From: Methylobacter sp. KS41
Lineage (GTDB): Bacteria > Pseudomonadota > Gammaproteobacteria > Methylococcales > Methylomonadaceae
Direction: 5' to 3'
Assembly: GCA_002862125.1 (NCBI GenBank)
Contig: PHSP01000001.1
Location: 1,336,501-1,400,500, forward strand
Length of the DNA: 64,000 nucleotides
The position numbers and the translations under genes are program-made. The notes beneath the pieces were generated by a model. That model was not told the origin of the DNA, did not search any database, and saw only the letters and a program-made list of their open reading frames with translations. Of the stretch, positions 8,898 through 18,498 are shown in pieces. Position 1 is the stretch's first letter. Each line of letters begins with the position of its first letter.

Positions 8898-9617
8898 ATT
8901 TTTAACGAAGGTATAGTTTCCGTTACCTTGGCAACACACGAGTAAATAGCCATTCTTAATCAGGCTGTTTACTGAATTCTTTATTCTGTTCCTATATTCA
9001 GCATCTAGCGGGTTAAAACACTCATCATACTCTACACAAAGAACCCGCACATCGATATCATCTTCAAGAATGGAGTCGATAACTTTGTATTCGGCCCCTT
9101 CAATATCAATTTTTAAGAGGTCGATGTTCTGATGGCCAAGCTCTTTCATGAAAGAAGAAAGCCTTTTAACATTAACCGATATGTGATCCTCAGTTTTTTG
9201 AAGGTTTAGAAGAGAGTGTGAAACGTGGCCTGGATTCTTCGGGACAAAAAACTTCAATGTATCCTCCTTATCCCATAATCCAATATCGAAGAAATGGTAT
9301 TTTGAGTTTCCACCAGCCACCTTTTTTACATGAGCAATCGCCCTTGGAGTTGGGTCAAGGCCATAAACATGGCATCCGAAAATATCAATCAAACCCAAGT
9401 CGAAGGTTATATCTTCACCGCAGCCAACGCAGTAGCAAATCGAATCTGATCTAAGTAAGCGAGTCGGGACTACCCAGCCTCCATAATCGCTTCCGATTTC
9501 TTCTAAGTCATTCCTCCTGAGAATTTTTGCACCAGATATAGAGTCTTTGCCCAGCAACTTATAGAAGTAAAATGAAAGTCGTTTTACAATTTTTCTCGGT
9601 ACTTGTTGATACTTCAT
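8892..9617 (-). CDS. FkbM-family methyltransferase carried on an integron-like gene cassette
   Basis: SAM-dependent O-methyltransferase of the FkbM family, often acting on sugars or natural products; the substrate is unknown. The C-terminal half has the family signature IDLLKIDIEGAEYKVI, and the SAM site lies around ICYCVGCGEDITFDLGL. The start has a strong GGAATCGATC ribosome site. The stop codon lies inside an attC-like site, and a GTTAGGC box (minus strand, 9646-9640) lies only about 22 bases before the ATG, giving a compact cassette of about 814 bp (8832-9645). Base composition is more AT-rich than accC or prmA, consistent with transfer. Confidence 0.85.
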   Translation of the reverse strand: MKYQQVPRKIVKRLSFYFYKLLGKDSISGAKILRRNDLEEIGSDYGGWVVPTRLLRSDSICYCVGCGEDITFDLGLIDIFGCHVYGLDPTPRAIAHVKKVAGGNSKYHFFDIGLWDKEDTLKFFVPKNPGHVSHSLLNLQKTEDHISVNVKRLSSFMKELGHQNIDLLKIDIEGAEYKVIDSILEDDIDVRVLCVEYDECFNPLDAEYRNRIKNSVNSLIKNGYLLVCCQGNGNYTFVKNA

Positions 9618-9742
9618 GATCGATTCCTTTTTCTGTGATGCCTAACAAGTTATTATCTGGATCTGGATAACACGCAAATCGTGCATGATAAACAGCTTCT
9701 GTTTTGATGTTGCTTTTTCATTTAATTAAGAACAGTTGAGCA

Positions 9743-9806
9743 GGGTACTCATCGCGTACCATCTTCAATACTATGTCAATTCCAATAAAGGTACGCATCG
9801 CGTACC
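9743..9806. repeat. GGTACGC-type short palindromes, copies 2 and 3
   Basis: Two near-palindromes, GGGTACTCATCGCGTACC (9743-9760) and GGTACGCATCGCGTACC (9790-9806). The second is preceded by TCCAATAAA, which recurs without the palindrome near 9828. The spacing of about 46 bp suggests a decayed tandem array. It lies just downstream of hicA and upstream of the FkbM cassette. Confidence 0.5.
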
Positions 9807-9850
9807 ATTTCCAACTACCTCAAATCCAATAAAGGTGAGCGAGACCTGCC

Positions 9851-10081
9851 CTACCTGGCTTGAGCTTTAAGAAGTTCCTCGACTGTTAGGCCAATATCTT
9901 TTGCAATTTGCCGAAGTAGAATAGGAGACACATCACGTCCCGCATGAAATGGCACTGTTGTACATCGGCCATCAGAGTGGCGAAACTGCTTGTGCGAACC
10001 CCGTTGCCGAAGTTCACTAAACCCCAATACTTCAAGCAATGCAACGACCTCGCGAGGCTTAAGAACGGGCAAGTGTCCCAT
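9851..10081 (-). CDS. hicA: HicA-family toxin (mRNA interferase)
   Basis: Small YcfA/HicA double-stranded-RNA-binding-fold toxin, about 76 residues, which cleaves mRNA when free of HicB. The catalytic-histidine region GSHKQFRHSDG is intact and is followed by TVPFHAGRDVSPILLRQIAKDIG, typical of the family. The ATG at 10081 lies two bases after the hicB stop; an in-frame TTG at 10087 overlaps hicB. It is the second gene of a hicBA pair inserted in the accC-prmA interval, a location that fits mobile cassette-type DNA. Confidence 0.9.
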   Translation of the reverse strand: MGHLPVLKPREVVALLEVLGFSELRQRGSHKQFRHSDGRCTTVPFHAGRDVSPILLRQIAKDIGLTVEELLKAQAR

Positions 10082-10083
10082 AT

Positions 10084-10293
10084 TCAAGCCACAACGACAT
10101 TTTGGGTGCCGATAAATTCGGCTTCCAATATCGGCTCACCATCCTCAAGCAACATTTCAACAACTTCCCGAAGATTTTGATTGAGTTCATCCAGGGTTTC
10201 CGCTTGCGTATGCGCCCCTTGGAATCCTGGAATAAAACCTACATAAAGCCCTGTATCCTGACATCGCTCAATAATTGCCGTGTAACTTTTCAT
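10084..10293 (-). CDS. hicB: HicB-family antitoxin
   Basis: 69-residue antitoxin with the partial RNase H-like fold of HicB: YTAIIERCQDTGLYVGFIPGFQGAHTQAETLDEL, then NLREVVEMLLED. No C-terminal DNA-binding domain is visible, so this is the short form, and autoregulation may rest on the complex. GGAATAAG precedes the ATG. The order is antitoxin first, then toxin with near overlap, which secures coupled expression. About 80 bp separates it from the accC stop. Confidence 0.9.
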   Translation of the reverse strand: MKSYTAIIERCQDTGLYVGFIPGFQGAHTQAETLDELNQNLREVVEMLLEDGEPILEAEFIGTQNVVVA

Positions 10294-10376
10294 ACGAACT
10301 TATTCCTAAAATAAGTAAATCAGGTCGTTTCGCCATGCCTTCAGCTGCTGGACATACGAATCGCGTATCCTTCTGC

Positions 10377-11720
10377 CTAATGAATCCCCAGCTTCTTTTC
10401 CAGATAATGGATATTCTGCTGGCCAATGGCGAAGGCGCTGTCATTCATGATGTCCTGCTGAAGCGGGATATTGGTTTTAATGCCGTCTATGATTATTTCG
10501 CTTAGTGCCGTATTCATGCGGGCAATGGCGCTTTTCCTATCGTCGCCGTGAGCAATCAGTTTGCCAATCATCGAGTCGTAATAAGGCGGCACTTTATAGC
10601 CATTATAAATATGCGTTTCACAGCGGATACCGGGGCCTCCAGGCATGTGGAACTGATCAATTGTTCCGGGGCAAGGCATGAATGTCACGGGATCTTCTGC
10701 ATTCAGGCGGCATTCAATGGCATGACCGGTAATTTTGACTTGATCCTGAGTAATGGATAGCGGTTCTCCCGCAGCGATCCGTAGTTGCTCCTTTACAATA
10801 TCAAAACCGGTGATCATTTCCGTAACAGGGTGCTCAACCTGAACGCGGGTGTTCATTTCAATAAAATAGAATTCGCCTTTTTCATACAAAAATTCAAAAG
10901 TGCCCGCGCCCAGGTAACCAATATCAATACAGGCTTTTGCACAACGTTCGCCTATGGTTTTACGTTGTTCTGCAGTGATGCCCGGAGCAGGCGCTTCTTC
11001 AACCACTTTTTGATGGCGGCGTTGCATCGAGCAATCGCGTTCTCCCAAATGAATGGCGTTTCCGTGTGAGTCCGCCATTACTTGAAACTCAATGTGACGG
11101 GGGTCTTCCAGGAATTTTTCCATGTAAACAGTCGGATTGCCGAAAGCACTGCCTGCTTCGGCTTTGGTCATCGCAATGGCATTGATAAGCGCTGACTCGG
11201 TATGCACAGTGCGCATGCCTCGGCCGCCGCCGCCGCCTGCCGCTTTGATAATAACCGGATAGCCGATTTCGTGAGCCATTCTGAGGTTTTTCTTGTCATC
11301 ATTGGACAAGGGGTCGTTATTGCCGGGGACGCAGGGGATTCCAGCCGCCTGCATGGCATTCTTGGCGGAAATTTTGTCGCCCATCATGCGTATGGTTTCC
11401 GCATTCGGGCCGATAAAAACAAACCCGCTTTGTTTTACTTTTTCAGAAAAATCAGCATTTTCGGACAGAAAGCCGTAGCCGGGATGAATAGCTTCCGCAT
11501 CAGTCACTTCGGCCGCACTGATAATGGCCGGAATATTCAAGTAGCTGTCAGCGGATGCCGCAGGACCGATGCATACTGATTCGTCAGCCAGCCGGACATG
11601 TTTAAGATCCCGGTCCGCCTCGGAATGGACAGCGACCACCTTTACGCCTAATTCTCTACAGGCGCGTAAAATACGCAATGCAATTTCGCCGCGATTGGCG
11701 ATGACTATCTTGTCGAACAT
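10377..11720 (-). CDS. accC: Acetyl-CoA carboxylase, biotin carboxylase subunit
   Basis: ATP-dependent carboxylation of biotin on AccB, the first half-reaction of malonyl-CoA synthesis. Full length at 447 residues. Motifs: [17 protein letters not shown] at the N-terminus, [10 protein letters not shown], the glycine-rich ATP loop [12 protein letters not shown], the carboxylase signatures [19 protein letters not shown] (one stretch) and [21 protein letters not shown] precedes the ATG. It lies 21 bp after accB in an aroQ-accB-accC operon. Confidence 0.97.
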   Translation of the reverse strand: MFDKIVIANRGEIALRILRACRELGVKVVAVHSEADRDLKHVRLADESVCIGPAASADSYLNIPAIISAAEVTDAEAIHPGYGFLSENADFSEKVKQSGFVFIGPNAETIRMMGDKISAKNAMQAAGIPCVPGNNDPLSNDDKKNLRMAHEIGYPVIIKAAGGGGGRGMRTVHTESALINAIAMTKAEAGSAFGNPTVYMEKFLEDPRHIEFQVMADSHGNAIHLGERDCSMQRRHQKVVEEAPAPGITAEQRKTIGERCAKACIDIGYLGAGTFEFLYEKGEFYFIEMNTRVQVEHPVTEMITGFDIVKEQLRIAAGEPLSITQDQVKITGHAIECRLNAEDPVTFMPCPGTIDQFHMPGGPGIRCETHIYNGYKVPPYYDSMIGKLIAHGDDRKSAIARMNTALSEIIIDGIKTNIPLQQDIMNDSAFAIGQQNIHYLEKKLGIH

Positions 11721-11741
11721 AAGTGACCCCCGTTTTCCGTA

Positions 11742-12179
11742 TTATTCAATGATGAATAAGGGTTGGCCATATTCGACCGGTTCGGCGTTTTCAACCAGAA
11801 TTTGAGTAACAACACCGCTTTTGTCTGCTTCAATCTGATTAAGGATTTTCATCGCTTCAATGATGCACAAGGTGTCTCCGGCCAAGACAGCTTGTCCTAT
11901 CTCGACAAAAACTTTTGTGCCGGGTGATGCCGAACGGTAAAAGGTGCCTACCATCGGTGATTTAACCACGTGCCCGCTTACTTTTTCTTCAGCTGGCGCA
12001 GTTGCCGCAACTGTTGCAGCCGGTACGGCGCCGCTAGGCGCAGGGGCATAAGCCACAGGCGCCGGGGCCGCGGAATAACGGCTAATGCGAATGGCTTCTT
12101 CGCCCTCTTTAATTTCCAGTTCGGCAATGTCAGATTCTTCGATAATTTCGATGAGTTTTTTTATTTTTCTAATATCCAT
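11742..12179 (-). CDS. accB: Acetyl-CoA carboxylase biotin carboxyl carrier protein
   Basis: 145 residues. The N-terminal helical part ([20 protein letters not shown]) is followed by an Ala/Pro-rich flexible linker (about residues 36-65) and the biotinyl domain with the acceptor lysine in [12 protein letters not shown]. The usual Met-Lys is kept, though the common EAMKLMNEIE varies slightly. It is separated from aroQ by only three bases and from accC by 21, so one transcript is expected. Confidence 0.97.
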   Translation of the reverse strand: MDIRKIKKLIEIIEESDIAELEIKEGEEAIRISRYSAAPAPVAYAPAPSGAVPAATVAATAPAEEKVSGHVVKSPMVGTFYRSASPGTKVFVEIGQAVLAGDTLCIIEAMKILNQIEADKSGVVTQILVENAEPVEYGQPLFIIE

Positions 12180-12182
12180 GGT

Positions 12183-12629
12183 TTATGGTCTCTCGGTTAA
12201 TATCTGATGAGCGGCCTGTAAGGCCAGTACGTATCCTGTTGCGCCCAGTCCTGAGATAACGCCTCTGGCTATATCCGAGAAATAGGAATGTTTTCTAAAA
12301 GGTTCACGTGCATGGACGTTTGATAAATGAACCTCAATAAATGGGATTTGTGTTGCCAGAAATGCATCACGGATGGCAACGCTGGTATGGGTAAAAGCAG
12401 CCGGGTTAATAATGATAAAATCAACTTTGTTTTCGTAAGCGCGATGTATCAATTCAACAATTTGATGTTCAGCGTTGTTTTGATAAAAATCGAGTTTATG
12501 ATTTAATTCAACGGCTTTTTTTTCGAGTAACCGGCGTATGTCAGAGAGCGTTTTATTTCCATAATGACCTGGTTCTCGAACTCCCAGCAAGTTTAAATTC
12601 GGGCCATTTAAAACGCTAATAGTCGCCAT
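12183..12629 (-). CDS. aroQ: Type II 3-dehydroquinate dehydratase
   Basis: Third step of the shikimate pathway, as a cytosolic dodecamer. 148 residues. Family motifs: [17 protein letters not shown] at the N-terminus (active-site Arg/Tyr loop), [36 protein letters not shown] with the catalytic histidine, and the C-terminal [15 protein letters not shown]. First gene of aroQ-accB-accC, the classical gammaproteobacterial order. Confidence 0.97.
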   Translation of the reverse strand: MATISVLNGPNLNLLGVREPGHYGNKTLSDIRRLLEKKAVELNHKLDFYQNNAEHQIVELIHRAYENKVDFIIINPAAFTHTSVAIRDAFLATQIPFIEVHLSNVHAREPFRKHSYFSDIARGVISGLGATGYVLALQAAHQILTERP

Positions 12630-13008
12630 TTATGTGTAATTCTGTAGAGTTAAGGAGCATGACAGCGGGCAATTTTACCGTTTTTAGCGGTTTTGTCCAG
12701 ATATTATGTTTTTAACAAAAGATAACAACAGGATGTCAGTCGTTAGAGGCCAGTTCTAAACTTAGTTACAATTTTTACAGTCCTATATTTGAACTAGAAG
12801 CGGGCTTTGTATGTTGTAAAATTTGAAGTCGTCAAATCAAGTTTACCCTGTAAACATGTGGCGGTTTTTTATTTTCCAAACACCTTAAAAAACGTGCATG
12901 AAATAACTTGAGCAACTGTAGGGGCGAATTCATTCGCCCAGGAGGATAAATCCGCCCCTACCCTGTGGCGCGCATATTTCATTGGTAATTTTATTTCATG
13001 TGTATTCC
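12630..13008. other. Non-coding gap with a REP-like palindrome at 12918-12961
   Basis: This 379-bp gap upstream of aroQ has no credible gene. The hairpin at 12918-12961 nests GGGGCGAATTCATTCGCCC and closes with GTAGGGGCG on the left and CGCCCCTAC on the right. The GGGGCGGATTTATCCGCCCC core recurs at 49174-49203, so this is a dispersed REP-type repeat. The aroQ promoter should lie between the repeat and 12630. Confidence 0.5.
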
Positions 13009-13698
13009 TTAGTCATTTTTTCTGCGTGCAACGATGACTCCATCTCGCGTGGGATTAATAAAAGCTTCAAAGTCAGGATCATTAAAAATAAGTTGATTGT
13101 GCTCACGTATCGCTTCTGTCCAGCCGGGGAATACATCAGTATACTGTTCCACGGCCACCCGGCCATGCCAAAGCACATTATCAGCAATATAAAGGCCGCC
13201 GGGACGAATCCGGTCTTTAGCCATTAACCAGATTTCCGGATAATCACCCTTGTCGGCATCGTTATAACAAATGTCAAACAGTCCGTCAGTCCGGCTAAAA
13301 ATATCCTGAGCCATGCCTGTCCTGAAATCAATCCTGTCCCATATTTTGGCTGAGCTCAGATATTGTCTGGCTTTTTCTTTGTTGACAAGATCGGCGTCGC
13401 TGCAAATCACCTGTCCTGTTGAACCAACCGCCTTGGCAAACCAATAAGCGGAATAGCCATAGCCGCTGCCGAATTCAAACACGCACTGGGCATTGATCAT
13501 TTTTGCCATCGTTTCGAGAAAAACACCCACTAACCGGCCAACGATAGGGAAGTTATTCTTTTGCGCAAACATTTCCATTTCCATCAACACCTGATCATCG
13601 GTATGATCCAGCAAGCCGCGCATGTAATCCTCAATGGCGGGATTGACCGGAATTAAAACGTTCGGATTTGCAATGGACGGAGATTGTAAGTCAGTCAT
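13009..13698 (-). CDS. O-methyltransferase, class I (caffeoyl-CoA OMT-like)
   Basis: SAM-dependent O-methyltransferase of 229 residues. The SAM site is VFEFGSGYGYSAYWFAKAVG, followed by the acidic ICSDAD. The metal-binding region FDICYNDADKGDYPEIW and IADNVLWHGRV match cation-dependent OMTs of the Methyltransf_3/24 group. The substrate is unknown. A textbook GGAGTCGACA precedes the ATG. It lies 72 bp downstream of the 1153-residue gene and may be cotranscribed with it. Confidence 0.85.
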   Translation of the reverse strand: MTDLQSPSIANPNVLIPVNPAIEDYMRGLLDHTDDQVLMEMEMFAQKNNFPIVGRLVGVFLETMAKMINAQCVFEFGSGYGYSAYWFAKAVGSTGQVICSDADLVNKEKARQYLSSAKIWDRIDFRTGMAQDIFSRTDGLFDICYNDADKGDYPEIWLMAKDRIRPGGLYIADNVLWHGRVAVEQYTDVFPGWTEAIREHNQLIFNDPDFEAFINPTRDGVIVARRKND

Positions 13699-13770
13699 TG
13701 TCGACTCCTTAAGTGCAGTTAATTAGAAATAGTGGGATCAGTTTTCAGACTGGACTGTGCCGTAGATTAT

Positions 13771-16700
13771 TTAAATATCCGGACGATGCACCCAGTCTGC
13801 GCCCAATGTACCTTGCAGACTCTCCGGATAAGATGGATGTGAGACTATGGCAAGCATCCGCTCGGTTGCATCAAGTTTGCGAGTTAACGCTTGATTAAAA
13901 GAATCGCTTTGTCCGTTTTCGCCCAGCCGTTGCAAAATATAATCACGGTGTTGCTGCCAAAGCATAAGGTCTCTTTGCTGCTTGATCCTGAGCCGCTCGT
14001 GATACCAATCACTTTGAAGCAGGTAATCACGCGTGAACATAGAACGAATGCCGGGGTCATTGATGGTTCTGCCTTCAAAGCTGCCGCCGGTCATAATATG
14101 AATGAGCGCTTTTAGAGGCGGGCAGGCGTCATTGATTGAGCCATCCCGGAAATAGATTTGGGCAGCCCGTTGCTGCGCTTCAAAAACATTATCGACACCC
14201 TCGGCAAAACTATCCATATCCTGACTTTCCGGTTTCAACATGGCTTCATCAAATACAGCGGTCGGATAATCGAATACTTTACCAAAATTAGTATGCACAA
14301 ATCGTTCGGTAATGCGGTACCCCAATCTGCTGGCATAGACCGTCCGGCCCTGATACTCAAAATCTTCCAGTTTTTCCAGCTGTCCCTGTTCGATAAGATA
14401 GCGCGGATCGCGCTGAGCAACCGGCAAGCGTGACCAGAGTTCAGGTATCAACAGGCTTATATCATGATCTATGCGGCGTTGCGAGCCGATATAGCCGGCT
14501 GCGGTGGAATAGCCGTCATAGCCGCACAATATGAAAGAAACCAGAGCATTATTCAGATCGGCGGTGGTGCATAGAGCATTAAACGGACCTTTAGTCAAAG
14601 CGCCTTCCGAACCTGCGCCGGTGGTCGACGGCGATTTACCGGTCAGGCTGCAAATAAAATCCATAAACAGTTCCGGCAGCTCTTGATAATGGATAGGATT
14701 ATAAATGGCCAATGGCCTGATTCCCGCCGCGAGGTCTCGCGGATTGTTGCGGCGTCCGGGCAGAACCGCGTTAACCGGAAAATGAACCGCTTGGCCGATA
14801 CTAAGGCCTCGCGCCAGACGGGTTGATAGCTCTGAAAGATAGCGCATTTCCGGGTTGACAATATCCGGCCGGAGTTGCAGATAACGCACATTAAGACTGG
14901 GCTTGCCATCCACCAGGCGCGGATGGGCTGAAGATACAAAATATTCGCCTTCCATGCCCTGCGCCGCCTGACTAATGACGTTCCGCATTGGCTTGCTGAA
15001 TGCGTCAAAGTGAATGACGTCTTCCATCAGTTCACGGGCATCATTTGGAGTGAGTGGTTGAAAATTGGAAATAAAATTGTTTGCGCCCGATAAATCGAGT
15101 TCGGTTTGTAAATCCGCGCCCCGGTGGATTGCGTCATCGGGGCGCTGAAAAAAACTTAGCTCGCAGTTATCAACCAGTTTTACGCTGGGATTTTTATAGT
15201 CGCGATTAAGTCCTGTAAGACAGTTAACCGGCGCGACCGTGGATGCGGTTATATCATCTTCCAGCTGAACTTTTACCGACGCAATAAAGTCCTGCCTTAA
15301 TTTGAAAACCCGCCAAGCGCCATTTGTGTCAAAGCCCACCCGCAAATAGCTGGCGATCAGTTTACGGCCATGAAATTTCAATTCATTACCCGGATAACCG
15401 TTCACCAGATCGACGGAAAAATGTCCCCGCCAGTTTTGACCCCATTCCGCCTTGTAAAAGCGTTTTATCATTAGCACCAGCGCCCAGATATGCTGAGGAA
15501 CTTGCTTCAGCCATTGATTATATTCATCGGAATATTCGGTTACGGAAGGCGTCAATAGTTTAATTACCGAGCCTAGCGTGCGTTTATCGCTCAGCAATCT
15601 GCGTAGATCGCTGCCCTTTCGCGCAGGATCGCGAAACCGGCAGGAATAATCATGCTCAAAAATATCGGCAACCATATCCATGTCTTTGTCAAAATTATCG
15701 ACAAAAACAGCACCGGAAATGATGGCTCCGGAAATTGATTTGGAAATTTCCGACTTGCCGCCTCCTGACACGGTACTCGGCTTGTGGCAAAAGGTGCCTT
15801 CAGGATGAGTGCCTACCAGCCGCCAGCTGGGCGCGTTCGGATGGCGTTCCATGTGAACCCTGAAACCATTGGGATAAACGTAAAAATGATTGATCAGCAG
15901 TTTTATTGTGCGGGGAATGCCATCAAGTTCCCAGCTTATCTGCTGTTGCTGGATATTGATTTGCGCCGTATCGGGAATAAAAATTATTGCGGGGAATTTT
16001 TTATCTATTGCATAGCCTTCATCTTTATAGTCTATGGCCGGTCCTAAAAGCTCGCGAAGTGTATCGAAAGGATAACGCTCACTTCTATCAGCACCCTGAG
16101 GCAGATAAATTTCCCCCAGTATAGCTCTTGGAAATGCCAGCGCACCGCCAGAATGTTCTTCTTCACAGCCGCCGAACAGGTTAGCGGAGTAGCTGATTTG
16201 GGATTTGATTTCTTTTTTACTGTAACCGAAATAGTTATCGGCTATCAGCGTGACAATGACGCCCTGCATATTACGGCAGACGAGTTTAAAGGGCTTGCCC
16301 TCATTGTAAAGATCGTTTTCATTTTGCCAGCACATGCCGTCTCTGCGCTGACGCTCGGTGGCGTCTTCATAGTTCGGAAGGCCGATTGCCTGTTTGCTGC
16401 ACCCCACCAGATGCGGTGCAAGAATAATGCAGCCGGTATGACCGGTCCAATGGTCAATATCCAGCGCGGCGTCGTTCTCGGGGAGAAACGGGGTTCCGGC
16501 ATTGCCGAATATAGATTCAACGAAATCCAGATTGGCGGCTAAACCGCCAGGTGTAAAAAACCGCGTTTCCATGGTCTTCTTGGGAGCCAAGCCGGAAATC
16601 TCCGGCACGACAATGGGCCTGAGCAACAAGGACAACCAGAGTTTTGCAGAATTTTCTTGCCCGCTGGTGAAAGGCAGGCACAGCAGGTCATCCGGAGGCG

Positions 16701-17232
16701 ACAGGGCGATGCGCAATAATTCCGCATAAGCCGCTACCGGCACTTCGTACTTGTCAGCCGGAACCGGAAGCCCACCGGCGGCAATATGAAACACGCCTTT
16801 CGTCGTGCGCCGGTCATTTTGCGGATTATGCAGAACCCCTTGCCCCTTCAGCAACCGGTAAGAATCGACATACGCTGAATGAAATTCATTGTGCTGAAAT
16901 GGCAATGACAGTTCCCTGGCCAATCCTTTACGATCCAGTACAAAAGTTTCTCCAGGTAGACTGATGGATGCGTCTAAACTGTTTTCATGCAAGTAAGCGT
17001 TAAGAAAATTCTGAATACGTTGATCGGCTGGACAACGGTATTTGGACAGGAGACGGCGTTGCTGGGAATAGTTTTTCAACAAACTGTCGGCGATCTTGAG
17101 ATATTGCTGATCACCTTCAACTTCACAAGTAGGCTGGCCCAGAGCGGCTAATTGCAGATTTATATGCTGCAGGTCTTCCAGTTGTTTTTGACTCGCGAAA
17201 TTAGGCCCGGTCGGAATAACAGATGAATTCAT
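13771..17232 (-). CDS. Very large conserved protein; possible PPi-type PEP carboxykinase
   Basis: 1153 residues, cytosolic-looking, with no signal peptide or membrane span. The start is supported by GGAG 9 bases before the ATG. Conspicuous stretches are ILAPHLVGCSKQAIGLPNYE, LIADNYFGYSKKEIKSQISY, EEEHSGGALAFPRA, a P-loop-like STVSGGGKSEISKS near residue 500, and TGKSPSTTGAGSEGALTKGPF. Length and overall pattern remind me of the roughly 130-kDa pyrophosphate-dependent PEP carboxykinases described from Propionibacterium and Entamoeba, which interconvert oxaloacetate and PEP with PPi/Pi. That assignment is from memory of the family and not proven by a motif I can name with certainty. A PPi-phosphofructokinase lies 6 kb away. 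Confidence 0.5.
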   Translation of the reverse strand: MNSSVIPTGPNFASQKQLEDLQHINLQLAALGQPTCEVEGDQQYLKIADSLLKNYSQQRRLLSKYRCPADQRIQNFLNAYLHENSLDASISLPGETFVLDRKGLARELSLPFQHNEFHSAYVDSYRLLKGQGVLHNPQNDRRTTKGVFHIAAGGLPVPADKYEVPVAAYAELLRIALSPPDDLLCLPFTSGQENSAKLWLSLLLRPIVVPEISGLAPKKTMETRFFTPGGLAANLDFVESIFGNAGTPFLPENDAALDIDHWTGHTGCIILAPHLVGCSKQAIGLPNYEDATERQRRDGMCWQNENDLYNEGKPFKLVCRNMQGVIVTLIADNYFGYSKKEIKSQISYSANLFGGCEEEHSGGALAFPRAILGEIYLPQGADRSERYPFDTLRELLGPAIDYKDEGYAIDKKFPAIIFIPDTAQINIQQQQISWELDGIPRTIKLLINHFYVYPNGFRVHMERHPNAPSWRLVGTHPEGTFCHKPSTVSGGGKSEISKSISGAIISGAVFVDNFDKDMDMVADIFEHDYSCRFRDPARKGSDLRRLLSDKRTLGSVIKLLTPSVTEYSDEYNQWLKQVPQHIWALVLMIKRFYKAEWGQNWRGHFSVDLVNGYPGNELKFHGRKLIASYLRVGFDTNGAWRVFKLRQDFIASVKVQLEDDITASTVAPVNCLTGLNRDYKNPSVKLVDNCELSFFQRPDDAIHRGADLQTELDLSGANNFISNFQPLTPNDARELMEDVIHFDAFSKPMRNVISQAAQGMEGEYFVSSAHPRLVDGKPSLNVRYLQLRPDIVNPEMRYLSELSTRLARGLSIGQAVHFPVNAVLPGRRNNPRDLAAGIRPLAIYNPIHYQELPELFMDFICSLTGKSPSTTGAGSEGALTKGPFNALCTTADLNNALVSFILCGYDGYSTAAGYIGSQRRIDHDISLLIPELWSRLPVAQRDPRYLIEQGQLEKLEDFEYQGRTVYASRLGYRITERFVHTNFGKVFDYPTAVFDEAMLKPESQDMDSFAEGVDNVFEAQQRAAQIYFRDGSINDACPPLKALIHIMTGGSFEGRTINDPGIRSMFTRDYLLQSDWYHERLRIKQQRDLMLWQQHRDYILQRLGENGQSDSFNQALTRKLDATERMLAIVSHPSYPESLQGTLGADWVHRPDI

Positions 17233-17862
17233 GATAATTGACTCCAGCGAGTGGTATTAGGAAGGCTCCAGGTAAAATACAGTGGATAATCAAATTTCCA
17301 CAAAGAATAAATATCATATCAGCAAATAGTTAATGTTCCGCTAGCCTCGGCTGAACGCCTAACTATCGTATTCATACTATACGGGCTAATTCGTCTATAG
17401 AAAAGTTTGCTTTATGATTTAGCCGGGTAAAATCGCCAGTCCTTGCTTGAACGTTGCTGACGCCGGAATTAATCAGGTCCGTGGCGCAGGAGGTATTTTG
17501 CAGAGGGTTACCGCCTATTTTCCGCTCACCGGAGTGGCAGCCAAAAAACGCGAATGTACCGTTGAAAATCCGGCGGCGCTATTGATTTCATGTTTTCTTT
17601 ATGCCGAGATAAAACAGCCGCCGCGATCTTCCAGCAAGCAATAAGCTCCGGTTTTGCCGGCATTGAAAATATCAACTTGAGACTGAAGTTTGTCGGGTTG
17701 ATAATCTGACAAGTCAGGTATATTTAAACAACCTGCCTAAACAATATCTCCGTTTCATTAAAAATGACCGCCTCTGCCACGGATTCTAAATTTAACTTGA
17801 GAATCTTTTGCGGTTTATATATTGTGAGTTGCCTAAGGCTCTTTCTATCTTTTACTTTTATC
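17233..17862. other. Non-coding divergent region between the 1153-residue gene and pyrE
   Basis: 630 bp between divergent genes, so it should hold both promoters. The only frame of any size (17447-17644, 65 codons) has no ribosome site or recognisable product. The pyrE open frame runs back to 17764 but the family start is at 17863. No inverted repeat or leader-peptide attenuator is obvious by eye. Confidence 0.4.
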
Positions 17863-18498
17863 ATGCTTGATTATCAAAAAGACTTTATTTCCTACGCCCT
17901 GGATTGCGGCGTATTAAAATTCGGCGAGTTCCTGTTAAAGTCAGGCCGTACCAGTCCCTATTTCTTCAATACCGGCTTGTTCAATACCGGCGCTCAACTG
18001 GGGAAACTGGGGCATTTTTATGCCCGTGCATTGATTCAATCCGGCATTAAACCGGATATTCTTTACGGCCCTGCGTACAAAGGCATTCCGCTGGTCAGCG
18101 CTACCTCTATCGCCTACGCCCAATTAACGGGTGAAGATATTCCCTTTGCTTTCAACCGGAAGGAAGCAAAGGATCATGGCGAAGGCGGCAACCTGGTGGG
18201 CGCGCCTTTGCAAGGCAAGGTGATTATTCTGGACGATGTCATTACCGCCGGCACATCAGTCAGGGAATCAGTGGACATCATAAGAGATGCCGGCGCAACG
18301 CCGGCAGGCGTTTTGATTGCCCTGGACAGACAGGAAAAAGGGCTAAATAACAGCTCGGCAATTCAGGAAGTCCAGGAACGTTTTAACATGCCGGTTATTG
18401 CAATAATTACGCTGGAAAATATTGTCGGCTATTTAACAGCCGATGGCAGCGATCAACTTAATGCCATACAAGATTATCGACGTCATTACGGCATTTAG
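17863..18498 (+). CDS. pyrE: Orotate phosphoribosyltransferase
   Basis: Fifth step of pyrimidine synthesis: transfers phosphoribosyl from PRPP to orotate. 211 residues from the ATG at 17863 ([20 protein letters not shown]), the usual N-terminus; the 33 extra codons upstream do not fit the family. Motifs: [42 protein letters not shown] and the PRPP-binding [13 protein letters not shown]. The stop codon abuts a truncated transporter gene. Only weak Shine-Dalgarno sequence is present. Confidence 0.96.
   Translation: MLDYQKDFISYALDCGVLKFGEFLLKSGRTSPYFFNTGLFNTGAQLGKLGHFYARALIQSGIKPDILYGPAYKGIPLVSATSIAYAQLTGEDIPFAFNRKEAKDHGEGGNLVGAPLQGKVIILDDVITAGTSVRESVDIIRDAGATPAGVLIALDRQEKGLNNSSAIQEVQERFNMPVIAIITLENIVGYLTADGSDQLNAIQDYRRHYGI

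Noticed and set aside
9640-9760. Second full attC or an attI site upstream of the FkbM gene
   Set aside because: Only the GTTAGGC box is clear; a GCTCAAC box about 100 bases away does not give a convincing paired stem.
17447-17644. 65-codon plus-strand ORF upstream of pyrE
   Set aside because: No ribosome site, no family resemblance; probably chance.
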